Shown here piece after piece: positions 63,434-64,000 of a stretch of DNA of 64,000 nt. Each line of letters starts with the position of its first letter. The stretch's first letter is position 1. The position numbers and the translations under genes were made by a program. Under the pieces are notes generated by a model, which was not told the origin of the DNA, searched no databases, and saw nothing but the letters and a program-made list of their open reading frames with translations. This DNA comes from Sporosarcina sp. P13 (lineage in GTDB: Bacteria > Bacillota > Bacilli > Bacillales_A > Planococcaceae): the NCBI RefSeq assembly GCF_002743055.1, contig NZ_PDYM01000005.1, positions 1 through 64,000 of the forward strand. The letters run 5' to 3'.

Positions 63434-64000
63434 TCAGCTTCCTACTGTAATGGCTTTATCTCTGTTTTGTAACGTTGCTAAAATACTTAATGCTGCGAGG
63501 TAGCTAGTCTTCGGATTATTCGGCATCGGTTCGTTTTCAATCATCAAATTCATTTTCCCGAAATCTCCGATTGCTTCGATAGTATGTGTGTTACGTTTGA
63601 TTTCGGGATCTGCAATGACACGTACTTTCGTTTGATCCGCACCAAGTCCTGCGATTGAAAGCAATAACGCAACATTGACGTTTTTAGGGAACTTTTCAAT
63701 TGCATCAAGCGCCACCCCATCGAAAATACATTCCTCTACCGTCTTACGTTCAAGTCCCAACGATTCATATGATTTCCTAGTCGTAATGCCAACTTCTTTA
63801 AGACCACCAAGTGAATTCGCCGATTGCAAAAGATCTAATCCGCCAATCGCACCTGATGGCAAATAAATATGCTGACCAAAAGCACGCGCCACATCTTTCA
63901 TTTCCTTCAAAAACTTGATATCTTTAAAAGCGCCTATACTACTAAGAATCAACTCTCTATTACTTTTCAAGACCTCTTCCATATAGTTAATTGCAACACC
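63434..64000 (-). CDS. Aspartate dehydrogenase-like protein (partial)
   Basis: The visible 189 codons form the C-terminal two thirds of an NadX-type aspartate dehydrogenase (DUF108): a SREL-like RELILSSIGAF strand, LPSGAIGGLDLLQSA near the cofactor/substrate site, TTRK, and the FPKNVNVALLLSIAGLG segment. The frame stays open through the right window edge, so the N-terminal NAD-binding region lies outside. NadX converts L-aspartate to iminoaspartate for NAD synthesis; other DUF108 proteins have different amino acid substrates. Confidence 0.87.
   Translation of the reverse strand, partial: GVAINYMEEVLKSNRELILSSIGAFKDIKFLKEMKDVARAFGQHIYLPSGAIGGLDLLQSANSLGGLKEVGITTRKSYESLGLERKTVEECIFDGVALDAIEKFPKNVNVALLLSIAGLGADQTKVRVIADPEIKRNTHTIEAIGDFGKMNLMIENEPMPNNPKTSYLAALSILATLQNRDKAITVGS

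Overview
The window looks like chromosomal DNA of a low-GC, endospore-forming Gram-positive bacterium of the Bacilli, most likely a Sporosarcina-like member of the Planococcaceae. That placement is inference. It rests on Bacillus-type gene order (yeaC-yeaD-yebA-guaA-pbuG), spore germination receptor genes, gerA-type sigma-G promoters, guanine, TPP and SAM riboswitches of Firmicute type, strong AGGAGG-like ribosome binding sites and many TTG/GTG starts. The left edge holds the 5' end of a 16S rRNA gene on the minus strand with a near-consensus rrn promoter.

Layout. 0.5-8.1 kb: purine and envelope genes on the minus strand (MoxR ATPase, DUF58 protein, membrane transglutaminase, GMP synthase, riboswitch-controlled guanine/hypoxanthine permease). 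8.2-10.5 kb: NAD synthesis and salvage (nadE, pncB). 10.7-13.6 kb: lactate utilisation lutABC, preceded by what looks like the decayed stump of its GntR regulator. 13.9-18.9 kb: thiC with a TPP riboswitch and a previously uncalled 56-residue gene behind it, ogt, a paired SMR exporter, and metI under a SAM riboswitch. 18.9-22.3 kb: small genes, a candidate free-standing ncRNA, hmoB and spore-type genes. 22.5-26.1 kb: a gerABC-type germinant receptor operon. 26.3-28.6 kb: tatAC and rpoN. 28.9-30.5 kb: a zinc-starvation operon (COG0523 GTPase plus cysteine-poor ribosomal protein L33) behind two Zur-like boxes. 31-35.4 kb: an acid-sugar (tetronate-like) module with its GntR regulator. 35.5-46.1 kb: assorted metabolism and stress genes, including a LOV-STAS blue-light sensor operon and a small catalase-like protein. 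46.3-50.9 kb: a complete Bce-type two-component/ABC transporter detoxification module. 50.9-56.0 kb: yqhG, the SNF2 helicase yqhH and a RavA/ViaA pair. 56.3-63.3 kb: a glutamine-rich spore-type gene and a molybdenum hydroxylase (xanthine dehydrogenase-like) operon with divergent maturation genes, with a sporulation pair (YIEGIA protein and its capping subunit) sitting upstream of the hydroxylase genes. The right edge cuts an aspartate dehydrogenase-like gene.

The most notable observation is that the GMP synthase keeps an intact synthetase half, but its glutaminase half has serine where the catalytic cysteine should be and several other active-site motifs are changed. This suggests an ammonia-dependent enzyme, which would suit a host living in ammonia-rich niches. 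Other points worth following are the lutR remnant, the thiC-linked mini-gene, the approximately 240-nt ncRNA candidate, the Zur-controlled zinc-sparing operon and the mixed sporulation/molybdenum hydroxylase cluster.
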